Positions 51,937 through 60,855 of a stretch of DNA of 64,000 bases are shown here, piece by piece; the first letter of the stretch is position 1, and each line of letters opens with the position of its first letter. The position numbers and the translations under genes are program-made. The stretch spans positions 214,187-278,186 of the forward strand of contig NZ_JABASY010000001.1 of NCBI RefSeq assembly GCF_016107685.1, given 5' to 3'. The DNA is from Brevibacterium yomogidense (GTDB lineage: Bacteria; Actinomycetota; Actinomycetes; Actinomycetales; Brevibacteriaceae). Below the pieces are notes generated by a model that was not told the origin of the DNA, did no database searches, and was given only the letters and a program-made list of their open reading frames with translations.

Positions 51937-52034
51937 TGGGGGTGCGCCAGCTCACAGTGACGTCCCGGCCCGCTCCTCGCCCGCCCTCACGTCACTGGCA
52001 CAGGACCACCGGCTCGAAGGAGAGCAACGAGATC

Positions 52035-53786
52035 ATGCCTGAGGCTTCATCGAAGACACTGTCGTGGAACACCGCTGCGGAAGAGCTGGCCGCCCTGCGA
52101 AGGCTCTGGCCGGATGAGGTCCCCCGCCATCCGGCGGAGCTGCCGGCAGGTCCGGGGCTCGCGGAGACGATCCGCCACTGGGCGAGCACCCGACCCGAGT
52201 CCGTCGCCCTGAGCTACTACGGGTGGCAGGCGACCTGGTCGACACTGGAGCGGCGCATCGCGGCGACCGCCGGCTGGCTCGCCTCCCGGGGCGTGGGTGC
52301 GGGCGACCGCGTGGGTGTCTTCATGGGCAACAGCCCCCAGTACGTGGACGCCTTCGTCGCGATCGCGTGGCTGGGGGCGGTCTATGTGCCCATCAACCCC
52401 ATGTACAAGACCGAAGAGCTGCGCCACCAGCTCGAGGACTCCGGCGCGATGCACCTCATCGCCCAGACCCAGATGCGGGAGACGGTGGAAGCGGCCGTCG
52501 CGCAGGTCGACCGGGATGTGACGGTCACGTGGACCGACCCCGCCGCGGTCTTCGCGGAACCGGACGCCCCCGCACCCTCCTCCGGGCTGCCGCTGCCCGT
52601 CCCGTCCCCCGCCGAGGCCGGGGACTGGGCGCAGGTCCTCGCCGCGTCACCCGTCCCACCGGTCCCCGTCGACCCCGACCGGCTGGCGGCTCTCAACTAC
52701 ACCGGTGGCACGACCGGCCGTCCGAAGGGGTGCGAGCACACCCTGGGGCACATGGCCTACACCGCGGCGGCGGCGATGGCCGGCACCGGCACGGCGGTCG
52801 CCGGAGCCACGCCGGACGTGACGCTCGGGTTCCTCCCCATGTTCTGGATCGCAGGCCAGAACCTCAGCCTCCTGCTGCCGCTCTACTCCGGCGGGGAGGT
52901 CGCGATCCTCAACCGGTGGCACCCCCGGGTGGCGCTGGAGACCGTCGTGGACCGTGCCGTGACCCGCATCGTGTCCCCCGCCGACGGGTATGTCGAGATG
53001 CTGGAGCTGCTCGACACCGACGATTTCGCGAACGCGGACCTCGCGTCGCTCACGCAGTGCCAGGCGGTGTCCTTCGTCCGCAAGCTCGACACCGAACTGC
53101 GGGAGCAGTGGCGGGGCCTCACCGGCATCACCCTGCGGGAGGCGTCGTACGGCATGACGGAGACCCACACCTCGGACACGTTCACCCTGGGCCTTCAGGA
53201 CGGGGACCGCGATCTGACCGCGGAACCGGTGTACTGCGGGTTCCCCGTCCCCGGCACGCGCATCGTCACCGTCGACCCCGATCTCGAGCCTGTCCCCGTC
53301 GGTGAGGAGGGGGAGATCCTCGTGAACTCACCGTCGGTCATGACCGGCTACTGGCAGAATCCCCGCGCCACGGCCGAGGTGCTGATCGACGGGTGGCTGC
53401 GCACGGGCGACACGGGACGGTTCGACGAGGTCGGCGCACTCACGTACCTGGCGCGCACGAAGGAGATGATCAAGGTCAAGGGGATGAGCGTGTTCCCCTC
53501 CGAACTGGAGTCGCTCCTGCGCAGGCACCCGGACGTGGGCACCGTCGCGGTGGCGCCGCGTGAGGACGAGGCGAAGGGGCAGGTGCCCGTCGCGTTCGTC
53601 GTCCCCGCACCGGGCGCTCACCCGGATGCGGAGGCGCTCACCGCGTGGGCGCTGGAGAACATGGCCGTATTCAAGGTCCCGGAGTTCGTGTTCGTCGACG
53701 CGATGCCGATGACCGCGACGGGCAAGATCCGCAAGACCGAACTCATCGACGAACTCATCGAGCAGACAGATTTCAAGGGAGCCTGA
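52035..53786 (+). CDS. AMP-dependent acyl-CoA synthetase/ligase
   Basis: 583 aa ANL-family enzyme activating a carboxylic acid to its CoA ester. NYTGGTTGRPKGCEHT is the AMP-binding P-loop; YGMTETHTS, TGDTGRFDEVGALTYLARTKEMIKVKGM and TGKIRKTEL (final catalytic Lys) complete the set. ATG 52035 is preceded by AAGGAG. The carboxylase gene starts 8 bp after its stop, so the acyl-CoA is likely the carboxylase substrate. The chain length is unknown. Confidence 0.9.
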   Translation: MPEASSKTLSWNTAAEELAALRRLWPDEVPRHPAELPAGPGLAETIRHWASTRPESVALSYYGWQATWSTLERRIAATAGWLASRGVGAGDRVGVFMGNSPQYVDAFVAIAWLGAVYVPINPMYKTEELRHQLEDSGAMHLIAQTQMRETVEAAVAQVDRDVTVTWTDPAAVFAEPDAPAPSSGLPLPVPSPAEAGDWAQVLAASPVPPVPVDPDRLAALNYTGGTTGRPKGCEHTLGHMAYTAAAAMAGTGTAVAGATPDVTLGFLPMFWIAGQNLSLLLPLYSGGEVAILNRWHPRVALETVVDRAVTRIVSPADGYVEMLELLDTDDFANADLASLTQCQAVSFVRKLDTELREQWRGLTGITLREASYGMTETHTSDTFTLGLQDGDRDLTAEPVYCGFPVPGTRIVTVDPDLEPVPVGEEGEILVNSPSVMTGYWQNPRATAEVLIDGWLRTGDTGRFDEVGALTYLARTKEMIKVKGMSVFPSELESLLRRHPDVGTVAVAPREDEAKGQVPVAFVVPAPGAHPDAEALTAWALENMAVFKVPEFVFVDAMPMTATGKIRKTELIDELIEQTDFKGA

Positions 53787-53794
53787 CCATCACG

Positions 53795-56700
53795 ATGGAC
53801 GCGACGCGCACACTCCTCATCGCCAACCGGGGCGAGATCGCCGTGCGGATCATCCGCTCCGCACGGGCGAAGGGCATGAAGACGATCGCCGTGCGCTCCG
53901 CGGACGAGGAGGCTCTGGGCGCGGCCGCCGGCCTGCACGTGCAGCTGGCGGACGAGGTCGTCACCCTGCCGGGCCGCGGTGCGTCCGCCTACCTCGACGC
54001 GCCCGAGGTCGTCCGCGCCGCCCGCAGCAGCGGCGCCGGGCTCGTCCACCCCGGCTACGGCTTCCTCGCGGAGTCCGCGCAGCTGGCACTCCTCTGCGCC
54101 GAGGCCGGTCTCACCTGGGTGGGTCCGTCCGCGGACGCGCTCACCCTGTTCGGCGACAAGCGCGCCACCCAGGACCGCGCGGAGTCGCTGGGCATCCCCA
54201 TCCCCGCCGCCACCGGTCTGCTGACCACCGCGGAGGACGACGGCGAGACGGCACTCGCGGCGGCGTCGCAGCTGCTGGCCGCGCACCCGGACGGGATCGC
54301 CGTCAAGGCTGTCGCCGGTGGAGGGGGACGGGGGATCCGCCTCGTCCACGACCCTGCGGACCTGCCTGCCGCACTCACCTCCTGCGCCGCCGAGGCGCGG
54401 GCCGGGTTCGGGGACGACCGCGTCTTCGCGGAGGCGCTGGTCGTCGGAGCCCGCCACATCGAGGTGCAGGTGCTGGGCACACCCGAGGGCGTGCACGTGC
54501 TGGGCGATCGCGACTGCTCGATCCAGCGCAGGCGCCAGAAGCTCGTCGAGATCGCGCCCGCACCGGGTCTGAGCGATGAGATGCGGGCGCGCCTGCACGC
54601 GGACGCAGCACGTCTCACCGGCTCTGCAGAATACGCGTCGCTCGCGACCGTCGAATTCCTCGTCACGCACGACGACTACGTCCTCCTCGAAGTGAACCCC
54701 CGCATCCAGGTCGAGCACACCGTCACGGAAGCCGTCACCGGACTCGACCTCGTCGCCTGCCAGCTGGATGTGGCGACTGGAGAGGTTCCCGAGGCGCTTG
54801 CCGGACGAGCGCCGGAGGCACCCGCCCACACGGAGACCGAAGCCGTACGGGACTCCCCCACGACCTCGGCCGACCTGCTCGCACCGCGCGGCACCGCCGT
54901 GCAGCTGCGGGTGACGGCGGAGACGGTGATGGAGACCGGTGAACCCGCGCCCAGCGTCGGCACGGCCACGGCCGTGCGGTGGCCCACCGGCCCCGGCGTG
55001 CGGGTCGACACGTGGGTCGAGTCGGGCAGCACCGTCAGCGGTGCGTTCGATTCCCTGCTGGGCAAGATCATCGTGCACGGGCCCACCCTCGAGGCCGCGC
55101 TGAGCGCCGGGAACCAGGCGCTGCGCGAAGTCCGGATCGCAGGCCTCGACACGAACACGGGCCTGCTGCGGGCGATCGGCGAGGTGCTCGACCCCGGCGA
55201 GGAGACGACCACCTCCTACGACGCGCAGGCCAAACGGATCATCGACCGCGCCCGTGAGATCGACGCGGCCGCACGTGCCGCGGACACCGCCGCCGGTGCC
55301 GACGGCCCGGGCGGGCACGACGCGGAAGGGCAGGGTGCGGGAGGCGAGGCGGACACGGTAGGGGACCAGGACCTCGGCGACGGTGAGGAACTCCTGCGGG
55401 CACCGCTGGCGGGGACCGTGGTCGGGACCGGCGACGATCCCCGCGAATACGTGCTGCTCGAGGCGATGAAGATGCACCATCCCGTGAAGGGACCGGCCGC
55501 GGGCCACGTCCGTCATCTCGTGGCTGTGGGCGACTACGTGTCCGCGGGGACGCCGCTCGCCGTGCTGGGCGCGGTCGACGACTCACACGCGGAGGTCGCG
55601 CAGGAGGCGGAGCCGCACCCCGGTGTGGCCGAGGTCCAGGAGCGGCATGCTGCCGTGCTGGACGAGGCGCGGGAGGACCAGCTCACGAAGATCCGCGAGC
55701 GCGGGCGGCGGACCGCGCGGGAGAACATCGCGGACCTCGTCGATCCCGGCAGCTTCGTGGAGTACGGGCCGCTCGTCATCGCGGCGCAGACGCAGAGGCG
55801 CAGCGTCGAGGACCTCATCCGGCGCACCTCCGGCGACGGTCTGCTGGGCGGCACGGCGACCGTCGACGGGCGGGAAGTCGTCGTCATCAGCTACGACTAC
55901 TCGGTGCTCGCCGGGACGCAGGGCACCCGCAACCATGCGAAGACGGACCGCCTCATCCAGGTGGCGGAACAGCGTGAGGTGCCGCTGATCCTCTTCGCGG
56001 AAGGAGGCGGCGGACGGCCCGGCGACACGGATCGTGCGCCCACCATCGGGTTGGGTGTACCGACGTTCGGCGCGCTCGCGAAGCTGCGGGGACGCGTGCC
56101 GCTCATCTCCGTGGTGTCCGGCCGCACGTTCGCGGGCAATGCCGCACTCGCGGGAGTGTGCGACCTCATCATCGCAACGCCGGAGGTCAACCTGGGCATG
56201 GGCGGGCCGGCCATGATCGAGGGAGGCGGGCTGGGCAGGCACCGCCCCGAGGACATCGGCCCCGCCCCCGTCCACCTGGCCAACGGCGTCATCGACATCC
56301 TCGCCGACGACGAGGCGGACGCGGTGGAGCACGTGAAGGAGGCGCTGTCGGCGCTGACACGCACGCGACGGGCGAGCGCGGATGCGGAAAGAGCCTTCGT
56401 CAGCGCGACGAACGGGTCGGCAGGCGGTACGACGGGTGGCACACCGAGCGGTGCGGTGGACGAGGACCTGGCCGAGGCCTCGCGGACGGTGGTTCCGGCG
56501 GACCGGCTGCGCGCGTTCTCGATGCGTGCGGCGATCGAGGCGGTCGTCGACCCCGGCAGCCTCACGGAGGTGCGGCGCGACTTCGGCAAGGGCGCCGTCA
56601 CCGGGTTCGGCAGGGTGGACGGGCACCCGTTCGCGTTCATCGCGAACGACAACCACCACCTGGGTGGTGCGATCGACGTCGATGCGGCACGCACCATGAC

Positions 56701-57169
56701 ACAGCACCTCACGCTGGCGCAGGACCACGGGTTGCCCGTCGTGTCGTTCGTCGACACCCCCGGCTTCATCGTGGGCCCGGAGTCGGAGTACGAGCCGGGG
56801 GTGCGCGCGTTCGGCGACCTGTTCGTGGCGGGCGCGTCCCTCACGGTGCCGATCGGCGCGGTCGTCATCCGCAAGGGCTACGGGCTGGGCGCGATGGCGA
56901 TGATGGCGGGCGGCACCCGGGCCACCCAGTTCACGGTGGCGTGGCCCAGCGGGGAGATGGGGCCAATGGGTCTCGAGGGCGCCGTGCGCCTGGGATACGC
57001 GAAGGAGCTCGCCGCGATCGAGGACCCGGACGCCCGGAACGCACGCGAATCCGCCCTGATCGACGAGCTGTACGAGCAGGGCAAGGCGATGAGCACGGCG
57101 ATGCTGTTCGACATCGACGATGTCATCGACCCCGCCCTCACCCGGACGTGGATCCGCACGCTCCTGTGA
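53795..57169 (+). CDS. Fused biotin carboxylase-BCCP-carboxyltransferase (acyl-CoA carboxylase)
   Basis: 1124 aa single-chain carboxylase. Biotin carboxylase (1 to ~445; TLLIANRGEIAVRIIRSA, ATP-grasp KAVAGGGGRGIRLV, EVNPRIQVEHTVTEAVTG), a biotinyl domain with EAMKMHH (Lys559), and a carboxyltransferase from ~615 to the end (GRRTARENIADLVDPGSFVEYG, and PVVSFVDTPGFIVGPESEYEPGVRAFGDLF). In most bacteria these are separate chains. The substrate is probably the acyl-CoA made by the ligase just upstream; methylcrotonyl/geranyl- or propionyl-type are all possible. A Gly/Ala-rich linker lies near 490-520. Confidence 0.9.
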   Translation: MDATRTLLIANRGEIAVRIIRSARAKGMKTIAVRSADEEALGAAAGLHVQLADEVVTLPGRGASAYLDAPEVVRAARSSGAGLVHPGYGFLAESAQLALLCAEAGLTWVGPSADALTLFGDKRATQDRAESLGIPIPAATGLLTTAEDDGETALAAASQLLAAHPDGIAVKAVAGGGGRGIRLVHDPADLPAALTSCAAEARAGFGDDRVFAEALVVGARHIEVQVLGTPEGVHVLGDRDCSIQRRRQKLVEIAPAPGLSDEMRARLHADAARLTGSAEYASLATVEFLVTHDDYVLLEVNPRIQVEHTVTEAVTGLDLVACQLDVATGEVPEALAGRAPEAPAHTETEAVRDSPTTSADLLAPRGTAVQLRVTAETVMETGEPAPSVGTATAVRWPTGPGVRVDTWVESGSTVSGAFDSLLGKIIVHGPTLEAALSAGNQALREVRIAGLDTNTGLLRAIGEVLDPGEETTTSYDAQAKRIIDRAREIDAAARAADTAAGADGPGGHDAEGQGAGGEADTVGDQDLGDGEELLRAPLAGTVVGTGDDPREYVLLEAMKMHHPVKGPAAGHVRHLVAVGDYVSAGTPLAVLGAVDDSHAEVAQEAEPHPGVAEVQERHAAVLDEAREDQLTKIRERGRRTARENIADLVDPGSFVEYGPLVIAAQTQRRSVEDLIRRTSGDGLLGGTATVDGREVVVISYDYSVLAGTQGTRNHAKTDRLIQVAEQREVPLILFAEGGGGRPGDTDRAPTIGLGVPTFGALAKLRGRVPLISVVSGRTFAGNAALAGVCDLIIATPEVNLGMGGPAMIEGGGLGRHRPEDIGPAPVHLANGVIDILADDEADAVEHVKEALSALTRTRRASADAERAFVSATNGSAGGTTGGTPSGAVDEDLAEASRTVVPADRLRAFSMRAAIEAVVDPGSLTEVRRDFGKGAVTGFGRVDGHPFAFIANDNHHLGGAIDVDAARTMTQHLTLAQDHGLPVVSFVDTPGFIVGPESEYEPGVRAFGDLFVAGASLTVPIGAVVIRKGYGLGAMAMMAGGTRATQFTVAWPSGEMGPMGLEGAVRLGYAKELAAIEDPDARNARESALIDELYEQGKAMSTAMLFDIDDVIDPALTRTWIRTLL

Positions 57170-57172
57170 TTC

Positions 57173-57198
57173 TCCCGGCGCTCACCCGAGCGCCGGGA
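57173..57198 (+). terminator. Hairpin between the carboxylase and dctP-like genes
   Basis: TCCCGGCGCTC and GAGCGCCGGGA form an 11-bp stem with an ACCC loop a few bases after the carboxylase stop. With no U tract it may be a partial terminator lowering transcription of the next gene. Confidence 0.55.
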
Positions 57199-57233
57199 AC
57201 ACACCGCCCACACCGAGTACGAAGGAGTACCAC

Positions 57234-58511
57234 GTGAGGACACGTTCACAGCACAAGAAGGAGCGGCGGCTCGCTCCCCGATGGTCGGCAGCAGGTGCCA
57301 TCGCCGTATCCCTCAGCCTCGTCGGTGGTTGCGCCGGCGGAGTGGGAGCAGGCGGAGGGTCGGGCTCCGACGATGACAGTGCCGGGCTCGCACCCGGAGC
57401 AACCAAGGAGGAGTACGCGGAAGCGCTCGCCGGGATGGACCCGGTGACGCTCACATTGCAGAGCACAGCGTCGTCTGCCGACGACGTGGCAGCGTACCGC
57501 TCGAATGAACTGAAGAGGAGCGTCGAGGACCTCTCCGACGGGAAGATCACGATCGACGTCGTCTACGGCCCCTCGATCGCCGCCTACACGGAAGTGGATT
57601 CGGCACTCGCCGACGGGAGGATCGACCTCGCGTACATGATCCCGATCTATCAGCCTCAGGACTACCCTGCGTTCTCCATGCTCGCAGCAGGGACGGGCCT
57701 GGTGGGAACCTCCCCGCTCACCGAAGAGCTGACGATCAACGCGGCGATGCTCGAAGTCGCGTATGGAACCGACGCACTGTTCGAGGAATACGAAGCACGG
57801 GGCGTCACTCCGCTCATCCCCTTCAACGCGACGAGTTCTGTGATGGCGATGTGCACGGACGCGCACGAATCGCTTGAGGACTGGCAGGGAAGCGTCGTGT
57901 CGATCGGTTCGCAGTCGACCCTGGCCCAAGCTGAAGCGCTGGGTGCTACCGCGACGTCTCTCGAGTACACGGAGACCTTCGAGGCACTGCAGCGCCATGT
58001 GGTCGACTGTTCACTCGCGACGACGCTGTCCGCCACGATGACGGGCCTGTCCGAGGTCGCGCCCCACGTCGCATACTCGTCGACGGCCGGTTTTGCGCGA
58101 GGCGCGGGGGCTTTCGTCGCGGGTGTCGACTATGAGAACCTCCCCCTGGCCGCACGACAGCTGATCTTCGACCAGATGGGTGAAGCCTTCAAGAACTCGC
58201 GGAGGGCTGATCTCGAAGGCACCCATCGACTCATGGAAGCACTTGCCGAGGACGGCGGGTCCATGCACGAACTCGACGAAGCGTCCAGCGACGCCATGGT
58301 GGATTCGATCCACGACATCGTCGATCCCGCACTCGCGGAGGAGATCGATACGAGCATGGAGAGATGGCGGACCATCGTCGAAGAACTGGGCTATGTCGAC
58401 GACGGCGACTTCGACACCTTCCCTGAGTGGCACGACAACACCGAGGAGGCTCTCGATGCCTACGCGGAACGCGTCTACGAGGAGCTGATGCTCTCGCACC
58501 GTCCGGAATGA
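57234..58511 (+). CDS. Orphan TRAP-type solute-binding lipoprotein (DctP-like)
   Basis: 425 aa. The signal peptide has a lipobox (LVGGC, Cys33). The mature protein shows DctP-like order: LTLQSTASSADDVAAYRSNELKRSVEDLSDGKITIDVVYG, then AYTEVDSALADGRIDLAYMIPIY and a helical C-terminus. It is longer than DctP at 15430 and has no DctQM beside it. It may share the permeases at 17380-19193 or others elsewhere. AAGGAG precedes GTG 57234. It follows the carboxylase, so its ligand may be the acid activated there. Confidence 0.78.
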   Translation: MRTRSQHKKERRLAPRWSAAGAIAVSLSLVGGCAGGVGAGGGSGSDDDSAGLAPGATKEEYAEALAGMDPVTLTLQSTASSADDVAAYRSNELKRSVEDLSDGKITIDVVYGPSIAAYTEVDSALADGRIDLAYMIPIYQPQDYPAFSMLAAGTGLVGTSPLTEELTINAAMLEVAYGTDALFEEYEARGVTPLIPFNATSSVMAMCTDAHESLEDWQGSVVSIGSQSTLAQAEALGATATSLEYTETFEALQRHVVDCSLATTLSATMTGLSEVAPHVAYSSTAGFARGAGAFVAGVDYENLPLAARQLIFDQMGEAFKNSRRADLEGTHRLMEALAEDGGSMHELDEASSDAMVDSIHDIVDPALAEEIDTSMERWRTIVEELGYVDDGDFDTFPEWHDNTEEALDAYAERVYEELMLSHRPE

Positions 58512-58616
58512 GGGGAAGGTTCTCGTGCCGGACCAGAGGCTGGGACTCCCCGCCTGCCCCTGTCACTCGTGGCATTCTTGAAGACAGCGAGGAGCGAGGT
58601 CGGGGACGGAGCAATC

Positions 58617-58862
58617 ATGAAGAACGTGAACGCTGAGCATTACACCTAGCACGTGCGTTGGTCGGCCGAAGACGCAGCGTTCATCGGCACGGTCGCAGAA
58701 CTGCCGTCGCTGTCGTGGTTCGCGGACGAGCAGGCTGCGGCGTCTTCCGGCATACGGGCGCTCGTTGCCGATGTGCTTGACAACATGGAAGCGCACGGAG
58801 AAAGGTCCCCGCTCGCGCACAAGGAAACCGTGAACAGGCAGGCCGCCACTCCCCCTGCGTGA
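58617..58862 (+). pseudogene. HicB-like antitoxin gene broken by an in-frame amber codon
   Basis: From ATG 58617 (after CGGAG) the frame reads MKNVNAEHYT, then TAG at 58647-58649, then HVRWSAEDAAFIGTVAELPSLSWFADEQAAASSGIRALVADVLDNM. The second part is the HicB-type N-terminal domain; the stop sits where family members have a Tyr (usual YTYxVxW). The C-terminal DNA-binding segment is also missing: the frame ends after 11 residues unlike the family. No HicA toxin gene is visible nearby. Restart from GTG 58653 is possible, so some product may remain. Confidence 0.65.
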
Positions 58863-58915
58863 CCACCCGTGAAGCCTGAGCGCGGGCTGATGACGTCCCG
58901 CGATCACTTCTCGGG

Positions 58916-58921
58916 TAGGGT
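58916..58921 (+). promoter_or_regulatory. Possible -10 TAGGGT for the helicase, with a long 5' leader
   Basis: TAGGGT is flanked by two GATCACTT copies (58902-58909, 58925-58932). Start here would give a leader of about 190 nt before the helicase, as is common for cold- or RNA-regulated helicase genes. Weak evidence. Confidence 0.3.
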
Positions 58922-59114
58922 GGTGATCACTTGCGAACCTGGCAACGGGTTCCCTGCGTCGTTTGGACGCCTCGTCATTCGAACCGTGTGTACTGCCGGT
59001 TCTAGTTTCCGAAGCACCTCCCTTGCGGCGAACGAGCCCACCAGCCGGTGTGCCCGCCCCTGCCACTGCATGGTCCTTCGGCATCCTTGATGCACTGCAC
59101 CGTGCCCCGGCACG

Positions 59115-60608
59115 TTGAAAGGCTTTTCCATCAACGCTTCTCAGTCCTCCTCTGCTCCGTCCACGTTCGCGGATCTGGGTGTTCCCGCCCCGCTGGCACG
59201 TGCGCTCGCAGCAGACGGCAAGATCGATGCCTTCCCCATCCAGCAGGACACCCTGCCCGACACTCTTCAGGGCCGCGACGTCCTGGGCCGCGGCAAGACC
59301 GGGTCAGGCAAGACGCTCGCCTTCTCCATCCCCATGGTCGCCAGCCTGGGTGCCCAGCGGGATGCGGCGAACTTGCCGCAGCGCCCCCGCGGCCTCATCC
59401 TCGCCCCCACCCGTGAGCTCGCCACGCAGATCGACGCGGTCATCAGCCCGCTCGCGCAGGCGTACGGCATGCGGACCACCACGATCTTCGGCGGCGTGAG
59501 CGCCAACAAGCAGATCTCCGCTCTGCGGCGCGGCGTCGACATCGTCGTCGCGTGCCCCGGCCGGCTCGAAGACCTGCTCCAGCAGCGCGCCCTCACTCTG
59601 GACGCCGTGGAGATCTCGATCCTCGACGAAGCAGACCACATGGCCGACTTGGGCTTCCTCCCGGGCGTCACGCGGATCCTGCAGAAGACACCCACCGACG
59701 GGCAGCGGATGTTCTTCTCAGCCACCCTGGACAACGGTGTCGACAAGCTGGTGCGCCGGTTCCTCCACAACGAGGTCATGCACTCCGTCGACGCACCGGA
59801 ATCGCACGTCTCCGCGATGACCCACCACGTGTTCGAGGTGTCGAACGACGACAAGAAGGACCTCGTCGCCATGCTGGCGTCCGGCACCGGTCGTCGCATC
59901 CTCTTCACCCGCACGAAGCACCAGGCGAAGCGGTACGCCAAGCAGCTGACGAAGCAGGGCATCCCCGCCGTCGACCTGCACGGCGACCTGTCGCAGCCGC
60001 AGCGCGACCGCAACCTCGCGGCGTTCGGTGGGGGCAAGACCCGCGTGCTCGTCGCGACCGACGTCGCCGCCCGCGGTGTGCACGTCGACGACGTCGAACT
60101 CGTCGTCCACGTCGATCCGCCGGCCGAGCACAAGGCATACCTGCACCGTTCGGGCCGCACGGCGCGCGCCGGCAGTGCCGGTGACGTCGTCACCGTCATG
60201 CTGCCGGAGCAGCGCAAGGACACCCAGGTGCTCCTGCGCAAGGCGAAGGTCAAGGTCACCCCGGTCAGGGTGACACCCGATTCCCCCGAGGTCGCCCGCC
60301 TCGTCGGTGAGATCGCCCCCCACGTCGAGCCCGCACCTCCCGCACCGCCACAGCAGCAGGGCGGCCGCGGCGGCCAGGGCGCAGGGTCCGGGCGCCGAGG
60401 CGGTGGTCGCTCACGCGGCGGCCGTGGCGGTGCCGGTGCGCCTCGCGGTGGCAGCGGTGAGCGCACCGGTGCGGGTCGCGGGTCCGGCGGGCGGGGTCGC
60501 GGCTCCGGTCGCGGAGCCTCGTACAGCACGTCGTCCGGCTCGTCCTCCAGCACGTCGACCGGCGGCGGCCGTTCCGGCGGCGGACGGTCACGCAGCCAGA
60601 GCCGCTGA
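59115..60608 (+). CDS. DEAD-box ATP-dependent RNA helicase
   Basis: 497 aa. Q-motif AFPIQQDTL, Walker A-like GKTGSGKT, PTREL, Walker B DEAD (LDEADHMADLGF), SAT, and the C-terminal HRSGRTARAG are all present. The tail from ~415 is Gly/Arg/Ser-rich (RGG-like), as in RhlE/CsdA relatives that bind RNA. The start is uncertain: TTG 59115 has no ribosome site, while GAAAGG is well placed for the ATC at 59130. It ends at a strong terminator. Confidence 0.9.
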   Translation: MKGFSINASQSSSAPSTFADLGVPAPLARALAADGKIDAFPIQQDTLPDTLQGRDVLGRGKTGSGKTLAFSIPMVASLGAQRDAANLPQRPRGLILAPTRELATQIDAVISPLAQAYGMRTTTIFGGVSANKQISALRRGVDIVVACPGRLEDLLQQRALTLDAVEISILDEADHMADLGFLPGVTRILQKTPTDGQRMFFSATLDNGVDKLVRRFLHNEVMHSVDAPESHVSAMTHHVFEVSNDDKKDLVAMLASGTGRRILFTRTKHQAKRYAKQLTKQGIPAVDLHGDLSQPQRDRNLAAFGGGKTRVLVATDVAARGVHVDDVELVVHVDPPAEHKAYLHRSGRTARAGSAGDVVTVMLPEQRKDTQVLLRKAKVKVTPVRVTPDSPEVARLVGEIAPHVEPAPPAPPQQQGGRGGQGAGSGRRGGGRSRGGRGGAGAPRGGSGERTGAGRGSGGRGRGSGRGASYSTSSGSSSSTSTGGGRSGGGRSRSQSR

Positions 60609-60647
60609 GACCGATCGTCCTCTGATCCGTGCGGGTGGGCACTGACT

Positions 60648-60689
60648 CACCTGCGCAGCGACACCCCCCACCTGCTGCACAGCGACACC
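60648..60689. repeat. Two near-identical ~20-bp direct repeats
   Basis: CACCTGCGCAGCGACACC (60648-60665) and CACCTGC(TGCAC)AGCGACACC (60669-60689) lie between the helicase stop and its terminator. Meaning unknown. Confidence 0.5.
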
Positions 60690-60694
60690 TGAAT

Positions 60695-60732
60695 GAGCGA
60701 GACCCGCACCTGTCGAGGTGCGGGTCTCGCTC
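60695..60732. terminator. Strong terminator hairpin after the helicase gene
   Basis: A perfect 17-bp stem (arms 60695-60711 and 60716-60732; GAGCGAGACCCGCACCT) with loop GTCG. It lies between the convergent helicase and DUF1707 genes, about 90 bp after the helicase stop, and can serve both. Confidence 0.85.
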
Positions 60733-60855
60733 TGTCATTGCGAAGGCGGGGGACGGAAGCTCGGGGGCCGGTCGCCAACCGGACGGGCCGCTGCCCTGCG
60801 TCGGGTCGAGCTCAGCCCGGTACTCGTCGTCCGCGCTGCGCACCGCGCAGAATCC

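Noticed and set aside
53618..55516. A 632-codon open frame on the minus strand
   Set aside because: It lies antisense to the ligase end and the biotin carboxylase; composition is Arg/Gly/Val noise.
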